Assembly: GCA_041394705.1 (NCBI GenBank)
Contig: JAWKHS010000005.1
Location: forward strand, 124,001-188,000
Source: Vicinamibacterales bacterium
GTDB taxonomy: Bacteria; Acidobacteriota; Vicinamibacteria; Vicinamibacterales; UBA2999
Reading direction: 5' to 3'
DNA length: 64,000 bases
Shown: one piece after another, positions 18,878 through 26,832 of the stretch
How the letters are laid out: each line of letters starts with the position of its first letter
Position numbering within the stretch: the first letter of the stretch is position 1
Made by a program: the position numbers and the translations under genes
The notes under the pieces: generated by a model
Databases searched by the model: none
Seen by the model: the letters and a program-made list of their open reading frames with translations, nothing else
What the model was told of the DNA's origin: nothing

Positions 18878-20066
18878 CGCCGCGCGGGCCGGCGGGCCCG
18901 GCCAGGGCCAGCCACAGGAACGCGGTCGTCTGGGTCGGCCGGAAGTTGTCGTCGCTGACGAGCATCACCGTCGTCTCGCCCGCGGGTCCCGGAGGCCCGA
19001 ACGCCATCCCCTCGAAGTTGGACAGGGTCGCCAGCGCGGGAGGCAGCCGGGACCGCCACTGCGCCAGATCGACCACGAGGCGCTTGCGCGCCAGGACAGG
19101 CGCGGCGCCCGCCAGCGAGTCGAGCCCCGACACGTCGTCGGCGCCGTCCAGCGTGACCTCGAACAGGCGGACGGGGTTGTAGGCCGGCGCGCCGTCGCTC
19201 GCGAGCAGGCACGCCCGTTCCAGGGCCAGGAGCGTCGAATCAGTGAGCGCGAGCAGGTCGGACAGCCCGTTCTCGCCGTCCTCACAGGCCGGACCGTACC
19301 CGGCCACGCTGGGCGTCGGCTCGAGCTGGTAGGCCCACTCGCGGCCGGGTCGCCACGCGGGCGGCCCCGGTACGAACTCCACGAGCCGGACCACCCCGCC
19401 CCGGGCCGCGCTGGACACGGGCCCGTCCTGGGCCAGCGGCTGCTCGAGGCCACTCAGCAGGCGCCCGTCCGGCGTGCGCGTCAGGCTCTCGAGGCCCAGG
19501 TTGTGGCGGACGCCGTGCGTGCGATCGGCGGGATCGATCGTGAACCGTTCCCGCGGCCGGACGCCGCCGGTCACCACGCCCTCGCGCGTCGCGAAGAGCA
19601 CCTGGGGCTGACGCGCCACACCGCGGCGGTCCACGTGGCCCTCGTGGGACACGGCCAGCGATCCGTCGCCCAGTACCGCCAGGCCTTCCATGTCGAGGGC
19701 GGTCAAGGCATCGGGCGGCGCGCCCGGGCCCGCCGTGATGAACGTCACGCCGACCGGCATGGGGTCGAGCGACGGCGAACCGGAGACGTCGAACCACAGG
19801 AGCCGGGGGCGCACGATGTCGTCGGAGGCGGCCATCCAGCGGCGGGAGGCCGAATCGTACGCCAGCGCCGACAGGCTGCCCACGCGCACGCCGTCCAGCG
19901 GTGGCCACGTGCCGGCCCAGATGGCCGAGGCGCCGAGCAGCCGGACCTCGGGCGGATCGCCAGCCCGGCCGACGGTCGCCGGAAGCACGGGGGCGCAGGC
20001 CGCGCCGGCGGCGAGCGCGGCGACGAGCGCGAGAATTGGCGATATGCTCGACGGGCGCCATCCCAC
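18783..20066 (-). CDS. phytase-like esterase domain lipoprotein-type protein
   Basis: 427 aa if started at GTG 20066; GTG 20078 is equally possible, and neither has a good ribosome site. The N-terminus is hydrophobic, ending GAAC, which suggests an exported, perhaps lipid-anchored protein. The body matches the esterase-like-activity-of-phytase family (beta-propeller): LSALAYDSASRRWMAASDD near the start, the LDMEGLA motif, the LESLTRTPDGRLL motif and SNFEGMAFGP near the end. The family is poorly characterised; exported phosphoester or lactone hydrolysis is proposed. The C-terminal ~30 residues are Pro/Trp/Arg/Ala-rich and run antisense into the response regulator gene, so the ancestral stop may have been lost. 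Confidence 0.75.
   Translation of the reverse strand: MGWRPSSISPILALVAALAAGAACAPVLPATVGRAGDPPEVRLLGASAIWAGTWPPLDGVRVGSLSALAYDSASRRWMAASDDIVRPRLLWFDVSGSPSLDPMPVGVTFITAGPGAPPDALTALDMEGLAVLGDGSLAVSHEGHVDRRGVARQPQVLFATREGVVTGGVRPRERFTIDPADRTHGVRHNLGLESLTRTPDGRLLSGLEQPLAQDGPVSSAARGGVVRLVEFVPGPPAWRPGREWAYQLEPTPSVAGYGPACEDGENGLSDLLALTDSTLLALERACLLASDGAPAYNPVRLFEVTLDGADDVSGLDSLAGAAPVLARKRLVVDLAQWRSRLPPALATLSNFEGMAFGPPGPAGETTVMLVSDDNFRPTQTTAFLWLALAGPAGPRGVTPAGGSRRPGPWRSAWAWPGPPRDTAAAAR
20043..20048 (+). promoter_or_regulatory. -10-like box TATGCT for DinB-family gene
   Basis: TATGCT lies 31 bases before ATG 20080 and leaves a leader containing GAGGAGA. It falls inside the 5' coding region of the divergent esterase-like gene. 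Confidence 0.35.
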
Positions 20067-20079
20067 GAGGAGAGTCACG

Positions 20080-20601
20080 ATGCTCACACGGTGTCTTGGT
20101 TTCGGTGTCCTGCTGCTCGCCGCCACGTCGTCCGCCTTCGCCCAGACCGACCCGGCCATGACGGCCATCAAGGGGCAGTTCGGCATGATCAGCGGCGTGG
20201 TGTCCAAGACCGCCGAGAAAGTGCCCGAGAATCTTTACTCATTCAAGGCCACGCCGGAAGTCCGCTCGATCGGGCAGCTGCTGGCGCACATCGCCGACGC
20301 CCAGTTCTCGATGTGCGCGGCGGCGGCCGGCGAGAAGCCGCCGCAGATGGGCATCGAGAAGGGCAAGACGTCGAAGGCCGACATCAGCAAGGCCGTCAAC
20401 GATTCGATCGCGTACTGCAACGGCGTCATCGCCGGCATGAACGACCAGAAGGGCATGGAGGTGGTGAAGTTCTTCACGGGCCCATCGCCGCGCCTGATGG
20501 TCCTCTCCTTCACCATCTCCCACAGCTACGAACACTACGGGAACCTCGTCACCTACATGCGGCTGAACAAGATGGTGCCGCCGTCGAGCGAAGGACAGTA
20601 G
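20080..20601 (+). CDS. exported DinB-family protein
   Basis: 173 aa from ATG 20080 with the ribosome site GAGGAGA seven bases upstream; in-frame upstream sequence to 19690 is antisense to the esterase-like gene. Sec signal peptide (cleavage after AFA, residue ~22). The mature protein is a four-helix DinB/YfiT-like fold with metal-ligand histidines in LLAHIADAQ and in HSYEHYGNLVTYMR. DinB-family proteins bind a divalent metal and some act as thiol-dependent transferases, but exported versions, common in Acidobacteriota, have no known role. Confidence 0.85.
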   Translation: MLTRCLGFGVLLLAATSSAFAQTDPAMTAIKGQFGMISGVVSKTAEKVPENLYSFKATPEVRSIGQLLAHIADAQFSMCAAAAGEKPPQMGIEKGKTSKADISKAVNDSIAYCNGVIAGMNDQKGMEVVKFFTGPSPRLMVLSFTISHSYEHYGNLVTYMRLNKMVPPSSEGQ

Positions 20602-20670
20602 GCGTCTGACGACCCGCAGGGAGCAGGGACCAGGGATCGCGGACGGGCGCCGAGGCGGAACGACCGCCCG

Positions 20671-21675
20671 GTGCCCGGACCGCTGACGCGCATGATGCGA
20701 GTGCCGGCGTCCTTTCGCCGCCACCGGGGCGTGCTCGTCCGCGCCGGCGCCATCCTGCTGAGCGCGGTCGTCGTCCAGGCCTGTTCGCCCGTCTACTGGC
20801 TGGGGGCGAAACTGCTGTACGAGACCGCGCCGCCACCGCCGGTCGTGGCGCTGGCCGTGCCCTACGACCCGGCCGCCCCGGACGACCCGAAGCGGCAGCT
20901 CGATCTGTATCTGCCGTCCGGCCGCGGCTTCCCGCTCGTGGTCTTCGTGCACGGGGGGGGCTGGGCCTGGGGCGACCGGACGCAGCGGTTCGGCGGCGCC
21001 GACATCTACCGGAACATCGGTCGCTTCCTCGCCGATCACGGCATCGGCGCAGCCGTGATCGGCTACCGCCTGCTCTGGCCCCTCGACTGGCAGAGCCAGG
21101 TCGGCGACGTGGCGCGCGCGGTGGCGTGGGTGCAGGCACACGCGGCCGACCGCGGCGGACGGGCCGATCGCGTGTTCCTCATGGGCCATTCGGCCGGTGC
21201 CCAGCTCGCCGCGCGCGTGGCCACGGATCCGTCGTGGCTGGAGAAGGAGGGCGGCACGCCGTCGGGCATCTGCGGCGTCATTGCCGTGAGCGGCGCCGCC
21301 TACGACCTCGGCGACATCGAGACCTACCGCGCCGGCTTCGATCCCCTCTACTTCGCCGAGCGCTTCGGCGGCAGCCGCCTGGACGGCTCCTGGTGGCACG
21401 ACGCGTCGGTGGTGCCGTGGCTGGACGCCGGCGACCCGCCGTTCCTCGTGATCTCGGCGACCGGCGAGGACGCGGGCCTGCGCCGGCAGTCCGCGCTCCT
21501 GCACGCCGCGCTCGGCAAGGCCGGCATCCCGTCCACGCTCGTGACGGTGCAGGGCTCGAGCCACGAGCGCATCATCCTGGAGCTGAGCCGCGACGACAAG
21601 ACTGCGGGGCCCGCCGTGCTCCGTTTCCTTCGCGACACGCCCTGTCCCCGCGCGGCCGGGGCCGGCGGCGGCTAG
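20671..21675 (+). CDS. exported alpha/beta hydrolase (carboxylesterase type)
   Basis: 334 aa from GTG 20671; ATG 20692 or 20695 could be the real start, as no ribosome site is seen. The N-terminal hydrophobic stretch ends VVVQAC, a lipobox-like site. It has the oxyanion-hole motif HGGGW (in VFVHGGGWAWGD), the nucleophile elbow GHSAGAQ, an Asp in SATGEDAG and a His in SSHERIIL, which complete a catalytic triad. The family cleaves carboxylic esters (BD-FAE/HSL-like); the substrate is unknown. Its last four bases overlap the convergent ATP-grasp gene. Confidence 0.88.
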   Translation: MPGPLTRMMRVPASFRRHRGVLVRAGAILLSAVVVQACSPVYWLGAKLLYETAPPPPVVALAVPYDPAAPDDPKRQLDLYLPSGRGFPLVVFVHGGGWAWGDRTQRFGGADIYRNIGRFLADHGIGAAVIGYRLLWPLDWQSQVGDVARAVAWVQAHAADRGGRADRVFLMGHSAGAQLAARVATDPSWLEKEGGTPSGICGVIAVSGAAYDLGDIETYRAGFDPLYFAERFGGSRLDGSWWHDASVVPWLDAGDPPFLVISATGEDAGLRRQSALLHAALGKAGIPSTLVTVQGSSHERIILELSRDDKTAGPAVLRFLRDTPCPRAAGAGGG

Positions 21676-22877
21676 TCGCGAGGCGAGTCGCCCGGCGGGA
21701 GGAAGGCGCTGAAGTCGCGCGCGAGCCGCTCGGCGTAGGCGCTGACGAGTTCGGACACGCGGGCGTGGCTGGGCGAGGCGACGATGAGCCCCGCATGGTG
21801 GGCCTTGTCCATGCGCCACACGATCTCGGGGTCCGAGAAGCTGGAGAGATCCGGCCGTTCGTCCTTCGTGAGGCACGTGACCAGCCCGGCGTAGTCCTCG
21901 CGCAGCACCGGCGGCACGTACGGCGTCTTGCCGCCGGCCAGTTCCACCTTCGCCCATTCCTGCCAGAAATTCGCGCCCGTGGCGGCCTCGACGAGCTCCA
22001 CGATGTGCGCGCCGCCGACGCGGGCCGACGTCTCGAGGAAGTACCAGGTGCCGTCGGCGCCCTTGATGAACTCCGTGTGCGACACGCCGCGCACGAGGCC
22101 CAGTGCCCCGAGCACCGCGCGGTTGGTCGCCAGCGCGGCCCGCTCGTCGGCCGATCCGTGCGGCAGGAGCCGGGTCGTGAAGACGCCGCCGCCGTGGGAG
22201 ACGTCGAACGGCGGGCGGCCGTAGCCGCTGGCGACCGCCGCCAGCACGCGGCTGTGATCCACGAGGCTGTCCACGTGGAAGACGTCGCCAGGGACGAACT
22301 GCTCGAGCAGGTAGTACGACGCCTGGTCGCCCAGGGCGTCGATGTGCTGCCACAGCTCGGCCTGCTGCTGCACCTTCCTGATGCCGATGGTGCCGGCCGA
22401 CAACCGCGGCTTCAGCACCCAGGGCGGAGACACCTCGGCGGTGAACGCGCGGATGGCGGCCTCGTTGAGGACGTGGACGAAGCGCGGCACCGGGATGCCG
22501 GCGTCGCGCGCGCGGAGGCGCATGGCGAGCTTGTCGCGAAAGTAGCGCGTGGTCGTCTCGCCCATGCCGCCGACGCGGAGGTGTTCGCGCAGGGCCGACG
22601 CCTTCTCGAGATCGAAGTCGTCGAGCGGCACGATCCGGTCGATGACGACCTTCCGCGCGAGGTGGCTGGCGCCGAGCAGCAGGTCGTCGAGCTCCCAGCG
22701 CTTCCGGTCGTCCTTGACGAAGTAGACCTCGTCGAGGCTCTCGCGCGGCCAGTCGGCGTCGCGCAGGCTCTCCGACGTCACCAGGAACACGCGGGCGCCC
22801 TGGCGCTTCGCCTCGCGCAGGAACTCCTGCCCCTTGTGGTAGGACGCGATGCAGAGAATGGTCAACGGCTCGGGCAT
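21672..22877 (-). CDS. ATP-grasp domain protein
   Basis: 401 aa. A Rossmann-like N-terminal domain (ILCIASYHKGQEFLREAKRQG) is followed by an ATP-grasp fold: the glycine-poor lid WVLKPRLSAGTIGIRKV, the hinge YYLLEQFVPGDVFHVDSLV and the metal-binding motif FLETSARVGGAH. The family ligates a carboxylate to an amine or thiol through an acyl-phosphate. It resembles carbamoyl-phosphate-synthase-like L-amino-acid ligase relatives of unknown product. It is monocistronic, with a -10-like TAGCAT (22910-22905) in the 44-bp divergent promoter region. Confidence 0.85.
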   Translation of the reverse strand: MPEPLTILCIASYHKGQEFLREAKRQGARVFLVTSESLRDADWPRESLDEVYFVKDDRKRWELDDLLLGASHLARKVVIDRIVPLDDFDLEKASALREHLRVGGMGETTTRYFRDKLAMRLRARDAGIPVPRFVHVLNEAAIRAFTAEVSPPWVLKPRLSAGTIGIRKVQQQAELWQHIDALGDQASYYLLEQFVPGDVFHVDSLVDHSRVLAAVASGYGRPPFDVSHGGGVFTTRLLPHGSADERAALATNRAVLGALGLVRGVSHTEFIKGADGTWYFLETSARVGGAHIVELVEAATGANFWQEWAKVELAGGKTPYVPPVLREDYAGLVTCLTKDERPDLSSFSDPEIVWRMDKAHHAGLIVASPSHARVSELVSAYAERLARDFSAFLPPGDSPRD

Positions 22878-22904
22878 GGTGGCGGCGCCTCGGCGCCGGG
22901 CCGC

Positions 22905-22910
22905 ATGCTA
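22905..22910 (-). promoter_or_regulatory. -10-like box TAGCAT for ATP-grasp gene
   Basis: Minus-strand TAGCAT, 27 bases before ATG 22877. It overlaps by two bases the plus-strand -10-like box of the divergent PEGA gene. Confidence 0.35.
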
Positions 22911-22914
22911 CCAT
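22909..22914 (+). promoter_or_regulatory. -10-like box TACCAT, leaderless arrangement
   Basis: Ends seven bases before GTG 22922 of the PEGA-domain gene; no Shine-Dalgarno sequence. Confidence 0.45.
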
Positions 22915-22921
22915 CTGCCGC

Positions 22922-23743
22922 GTGAGCGTCTTCGACGAGACTCCGTCCGATCCGTCGCCAGGGCGCGGGCCGCTCATGGCCGTGGCCGGAGTGGTGGTCC
23001 TGCTGGCCGGGGCCGGTGTGTGGTACGTCACGAGCCGGCCCGAGGCGCCCGACACGGCCGAGGCCCCGGCCGCCGCGCCGCGGCCGGCACCGGCGCCGAC
23101 GCGCAAGGCCGAGCCGCCGCCGCCCGAACCCGCGAAGCCCGAGGAGCCCGCCCCCCGCCGGACCGCGCCACGCAAGGCGGAGGCCCCGGCCCCGGCGCCC
23201 GCGGAAACGGCGGCGCCCGACACGGCCTCGCTCGTCGTCGAGTCGGACGTGCCCGGCGCATCCGTGTTCGTCGATCGCGAGTTCGTGGGCACGGCACCGG
23301 TGACGCTCACGAACGTGGCGCCGGGCACCAAGCGCATCAACCTGTCCGCCGAGGGCTTCGAAGGCGTGCAGCGCTCGGTCGACGTCGTGCCGGGCGAGAA
23401 CACGGTGACGCTGCGCTTCAAGGAAGTCCGTCTCAACGCCTCGGTCCCGGTGTCGCACAAGCACGGCATGGGCGGCGGCTGCGAGGGCACGCTCCGCGCC
23501 ACCGTCGACGGCCTCAGCTACCAGACGTCCAACAAGAACGACGCCTTCACGCTGCCCTACGCCCAGATCGAGACCTTCGAGGTGAACTACCTCGAGAAGA
23601 ACCTGCGCGTGAAGCAGAAGGGCGGCAAGACCTGGAACTTCACCGACAAGGCCGCCACCAACGCCGACGCGCTGTTCGTCTTCCACCGCGACGTGACGGC
23701 CGCGCGAGAGAAGCTCGCCAAGGGCTACACGGCCGCGCGTTAG
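22922..23743 (+). CDS. membrane-anchored PEGA-domain protein
   Basis: 273 aa, GTG start. A cytoplasmic N-tail is followed by one transmembrane helix (~19-38) and a long Pro/Ala/Lys/Glu-rich linker (~40-98), a stretch typical of wall- or envelope-spanning spacers. A PEGA domain follows (~100-168: SLVVESDVPGASVFVDREFVG, VAPGTKRINLSAEGFE). The C-terminal ~100 residues (GCEGTLRATVDGLSYQTS, LPYAQIETFEVNY) look like a small beta-sandwich of PH/GRAM type with an amphipathic strand pattern; I do not recognise it further. PEGA domains are surface or scaffolding modules often found with Ser/Thr kinases in this phylum. No enzyme residues are seen. Confidence 0.78.
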   Translation: MSVFDETPSDPSPGRGPLMAVAGVVVLLAGAGVWYVTSRPEAPDTAEAPAAAPRPAPAPTRKAEPPPPEPAKPEEPAPRRTAPRKAEAPAPAPAETAAPDTASLVVESDVPGASVFVDREFVGTAPVTLTNVAPGTKRINLSAEGFEGVQRSVDVVPGENTVTLRFKEVRLNASVPVSHKHGMGGGCEGTLRATVDGLSYQTSNKNDAFTLPYAQIETFEVNYLEKNLRVKQKGGKTWNFTDKAATNADALFVFHRDVTAAREKLAKGYTAAR

Positions 23744-23793
23744 ACGCACGCACCACCCGCGCGGTTCCCGCCGGGGCCTGCCGCCGGATCTGC

Positions 23794-23822
23794 TTGCGCG
23801 CCGGCTCGGCCGCCCCTATGCT
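23794..23822 (+). promoter_or_regulatory. htpX: sigma-70-like promoter TTGCGC-17-TATGCT
   Basis: TTGCGC (23794-23799), a 17-base spacer, TATGCT (23817-23822), about 36 bases of leader before the HtpX ATG. Confidence 0.45.
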
Positions 23823-23864
23823 GAGTTCACGGCGCCATCGTCGCCGTCGTGAGCTGGCCCACCC

Positions 23865-24761
23865 ATGATGAAACGCATCTTCCTGTTCGTCGCCACCAAC
23901 ATCGCCATCGTCCTGACGGTGAGCATCGTGCTGAGCCTGCTCGGCATCGGCGGCTACCGGCTCGGCGGAGGCAGGCTCGACTACACGTCGCTCATGGCCT
24001 TCTGCTTCGTCTGGGGCATGGTGGGCTCGTTCATCTCGCTCCAGCTGTCGCGTTTCATGGCCAAGCGCATGCTGGGCGTGCAGCTCGTCGACGGCCAGAC
24101 GGGGCACGAGGACGCCGACTGGGTCTATCGCACCGTCGAGCGCCTGACGCGCCAGGCGCAGCTGCCGATGCCCGAGGTCGGCATCTACAACTCGCCCGAG
24201 GTCAACGCGTTCGCCACGGGTCCCAGCAAGTCGCGCAGCCTGGTGGCGGTGTCGGCGGGCCTGCTGCGTGCGATGCGCCGCGACGAAGCCGAGGCGGTGC
24301 TGGCGCACGAGGTGTCGCACATCCGGAACGGCGACATGGTGACGCTGACGCTCATCCAGGGCGTCGTCAACGCGTTCGTGATGTTCGCCTCGATCGTCAT
24401 CGCCAACATCGTCCGCCAGGCCATCCAGAGCCGCGACGAGCGCGGAGGTGGAGGCGGGTACATGGTGGAGTTCCTGGTCCGCATGGTGCTCCAGGTGGTC
24501 TTCGGCTTCCTTGGCTTCATGGTCGTGGCCTGGTTCTCCCGCGCCCGCGAGTTCCGGGCCGACGCCGGCGCGGCCTCGCTGTCCGGCCGCCAGGGCATGA
24601 TCGCGGCGCTCCGCCGGCTGCAGGGCACGCACGACCGCATCGACACGAGCGAGCCCGCGCTGGCCGCGATGAAGATCTCGGACAAGCCGTCGTGGACGGC
24701 GCTCCTCTCCACGCACCCGCCGCTCGAGGCCCGCATCGCGGCGCTCGAGCAGATGCGCTAG
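23865..24761 (+). CDS. htpX: M48 metalloprotease HtpX
   Basis: 298 aa. Two N-terminal transmembrane helices (~4-26, ~42-62), the zinc motif HEVSH (148-152) and two further hydrophobic segments (~160-185 and ~200-228). The third ligand Glu lies in SRAREFRADAGAA, and the C-terminal THPPLEARIAAL is diagnostic for HtpX. A Gly-rich loop (ERGGGGGY) separates the later helices. HtpX is an inner-membrane zinc endopeptidase that, with FtsH, cleaves misfolded membrane proteins; in other bacteria it is stress-induced. All motifs are intact and length is standard. It is followed 20 bases later by an exported NTF2-like gene. Confidence 0.96.
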   Translation: MMKRIFLFVATNIAIVLTVSIVLSLLGIGGYRLGGGRLDYTSLMAFCFVWGMVGSFISLQLSRFMAKRMLGVQLVDGQTGHEDADWVYRTVERLTRQAQLPMPEVGIYNSPEVNAFATGPSKSRSLVAVSAGLLRAMRRDEAEAVLAHEVSHIRNGDMVTLTLIQGVVNAFVMFASIVIANIVRQAIQSRDERGGGGGYMVEFLVRMVLQVVFGFLGFMVVAWFSRAREFRADAGAASLSGRQGMIAALRRLQGTHDRIDTSEPALAAMKISDKPSWTALLSTHPPLEARIAALEQMR

Positions 24762-24781
24762 CCGGCGCCGGCCCCGTGGCC

Positions 24782-25270
24782 ATGCCTTCCTTGCACGCCG
24801 CCGGCCGCACCGCCCTCGCGGCGGGGCTCCTCACGGTCCTGGCCGTGCCCGCGCTCGCGCGGGAGGCTCGTTCGACCGACGATGAGGCCGGGGTCCGGGC
24901 CGCCGTCGAACGGTTCCTGGACGTCCTCGGCCAGCGGGATCTGAACGAGGTCGAACGGCTCCTCGCGCCCAACGCGACCATCGCGGTCGTGCGGCTGCGC
25001 GACGGCGCCTGGACGACGACGACGCAGACCGGCGGCGAGTTCCTGAAGGGCCTGCGGGCCCAGAGCGCGCCCACGCCCTTCCGCGAGCCGCTCACGGGCA
25101 TCAGCGTGCACGTCGAGCAGGAGCAGCTCGCGTTCCTTCGTGCCGACTTCACGGTGGTGATCGACGGCCAGATCCGCTCGCACGGCGTGGACTACTTCAC
25201 GCTCGTGAAGACCGGCGGCGCCTGGACCATCCTGAACGTGTCCTACACGTCGATCCCGGGCGCGCCGTAG
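24782..25270 (+). CDS. exported NTF2-like (SnoaL/DUF4440-type) protein
   Basis: 162 aa from ATG 24782, chosen because a signal peptide (AVPALA, cleavage ~27) begins there; the frame reading from 23849 is a shadow of htpX. The mature part follows the cystatin-like NTF2 pattern: a helix, VRAAVERFLDVLGQRDLNEVERLLAPNA, then strands ending WTILNVSYT. The family includes ketosteroid isomerases, dehydratases and many ligand-binding proteins, so no reaction can be assigned. It probably shares the htpX transcript. Confidence 0.75.
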   Translation: MPSLHAAGRTALAAGLLTVLAVPALAREARSTDDEAGVRAAVERFLDVLGQRDLNEVERLLAPNATIAVVRLRDGAWTTTTQTGGEFLKGLRAQSAPTPFREPLTGISVHVEQEQLAFLRADFTVVIDGQIRSHGVDYFTLVKTGGAWTILNVSYTSIPGAP

Positions 25271-25277
25271 TCGCGCC

Positions 25278-25564
25278 GATGTCACCCGGACCACGCTGAC
25301 GGGCGACGACTGGGTCCTGGCCGACGAGGTCTCGACGTCCACGCTGCGCCTGGCCGACGAGCTCCTCCGCCGGGCCCTGCCGCGGGTGGACGACGTCCCA
25401 GCTGCGCGATCGTCGGGAGCGGCGGCCTCGCCAGCGACGAGGCCGACCAGGTGCACGTGCAGGACGCGGTGGTTAGGCAGATCACGGCCGAGATGGTCGC
25501 GCGCGACGCCCGGATGCCGTGCGCGGACGCCACGGCCCGGCCCGTCCAACGTCCGGCGGCATAG
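25278..25564 (+). pseudogene. possible gene remnant with a frameshift near 25400
   Basis: The 326-base gap before the LOR/SDH gene reads with coding-like composition in two frames. From 25278 it gives TTLTGDDWVLADEVSTSTL and LADELLRRALP, and after ~25400 a +1 shifted frame gives AIVGSGGLASDEADQVHVQD, ending at TAG 25562. No start codon precedes it, and neither half matches a family I know. It may be the decayed 3' part of an older gene. It could also be noise from high GC content. Confidence 0.25.
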
Positions 25565-25567
25565 AAT
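25562..25567 (+). promoter_or_regulatory. -10-like box TAGAAT
   Basis: 29 bases before ATG 25597 of the LOR/SDH gene. A short leader would result. Confidence 0.35.
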
Positions 25568-25596
25568 AGCGCGCACGGCCCCGGGCCGCGCCCCGC

Positions 25597-26832
25597 ATGA
25601 TCGCAGAAACCATCGACGCCGAAGGCCACCTGATCGACTCGGGCGACCTGCAGGCCATCCTCACCACCGTCGTCGAACACGGCGCCACCTACGAGATCCT
25701 GCGGTTCGACGTCGGACGCACCAACGCGGACGCGTCCCGCCTCTCGATGCGCGTGGCCACCGAGACGCAGGAGTCGCTCGATCACCTCCTGGCGACGCTC
25801 TCCACCTTCGGCTGCTACGTCAAGGGCGCGCCCGACGCCGTCGTCCGCACCAACGACATCGCCGGCGCCGCGCCGACGGACTTCTACTCCACCACCAACC
25901 ACCACACCGAGGTGCTGCTCGGCGGCCGCTGGGTCACCGTGGCGCAGCAGCGGATGGACGCCGCGATCGTCGTCGACGGCGACCGCGCCTTCTGCCGCAA
26001 GCTCCGCGACCTGGCGGTCGGGGATCGCGTCGTCTGCGGGATGCAGGGCGTCCGCGTGAAGCCGGATCTGCAGGATCGCGACAAGCCGACCTTCGGCTTC
26101 ATGAGCAACGACGTCTCCTCCGAACGCCGCGTGGAAGTCGCGGTGGGCCGCGTGGCCGACATGCTCCGCGAGACGCGGGCCGCCGGCCGGCGCATCGCCT
26201 TCGTCGCCGGCCCCGTCGTGGTGCACACGGGCGGCGGGGAGTACTTCTGCGAGCTCATCCGGCTGGGGTACGTGGACGTGGTCCTCTCGGGTAACGCCCT
26301 GGCCGTCCACGACATCGAAGCCGCGCTCTCCGGCACGTCGCTCGGCATCGACCTGTCGACGGGGCGCCCGGTGGAGCACGGACACCGGAACCACATGCGC
26401 GCCATCAACGCGATCCGGCGCGCCGGCGGCATCGGCGCGGCGGTGCAGGCCGGCCTGCTGACGCGCGGTGTCATGCACGCCTGCCACGTCCACGGCGTGC
26501 CCTACGTGCTGGCCGGGTCGATTCGCGACGACGGGCCGCTCCCCGAGACGGAGATGGACCTCGCCCGTGCCCAGGACCTCTACGCCGCGGCGCTGGCCGA
26601 CGTCGGCGTGGTCATCATGCTGTCGTCGATGCTCCACAGCATCGGCGTCGGCAACATGGTGCCGTCGTGGGTGAAGGTGGTGTCGGTGGACATCAACCCG
26701 GCGGTCGTGACGAAGCTGAGCGATCGCGGCTCCACGCAGACCATCGGCGTCGTGACCGACGTCGGCCTGTTCCTCCACCAGCTCGCCGTCGCGCTTCGAG
26801 GATCTCCCGCCCATGCACACGACGCTCGTTGA
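25597..26832 (+). CDS. LOR/SDH-domain ornithine cyclodeaminase (TIGR00300 type)
   Basis: 411 aa. The N-terminal half is the LOR/SDH-conserved domain (NADASRLSMRV, CYVKGAPD). A loop-rich segment with GMQGVRVKP and FMSNDVSSERR leads into a Rossmann domain: AFVAGPVVVHTG, VLSGNALAVHDIE, GTSLGIDL, HGHRNHMRAIN, YVLAGSIRDDGPLP, MLHSIGVGNMVPS and DINPAVVTKLSDRGS. These are the signatures of the archaeal-type NAD-dependent ornithine cyclodeaminase, which converts ornithine to proline and ammonia, and of the related domain of cyanobacterial ArgZ/AgrE, whose dihydrolase domain is absent here. The C-terminus overlaps the rhodanese gene by 20 bases, so the two are co-transcribed. Confidence 0.85.
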   Translation: MIAETIDAEGHLIDSGDLQAILTTVVEHGATYEILRFDVGRTNADASRLSMRVATETQESLDHLLATLSTFGCYVKGAPDAVVRTNDIAGAAPTDFYSTTNHHTEVLLGGRWVTVAQQRMDAAIVVDGDRAFCRKLRDLAVGDRVVCGMQGVRVKPDLQDRDKPTFGFMSNDVSSERRVEVAVGRVADMLRETRAAGRRIAFVAGPVVVHTGGGEYFCELIRLGYVDVVLSGNALAVHDIEAALSGTSLGIDLSTGRPVEHGHRNHMRAINAIRRAGGIGAAVQAGLLTRGVMHACHVHGVPYVLAGSIRDDGPLPETEMDLARAQDLYAAALADVGVVIMLSSMLHSIGVGNMVPSWVKVVSVDINPAVVTKLSDRGSTQTIGVVTDVGLFLHQLAVALRGSPAHAHDAR

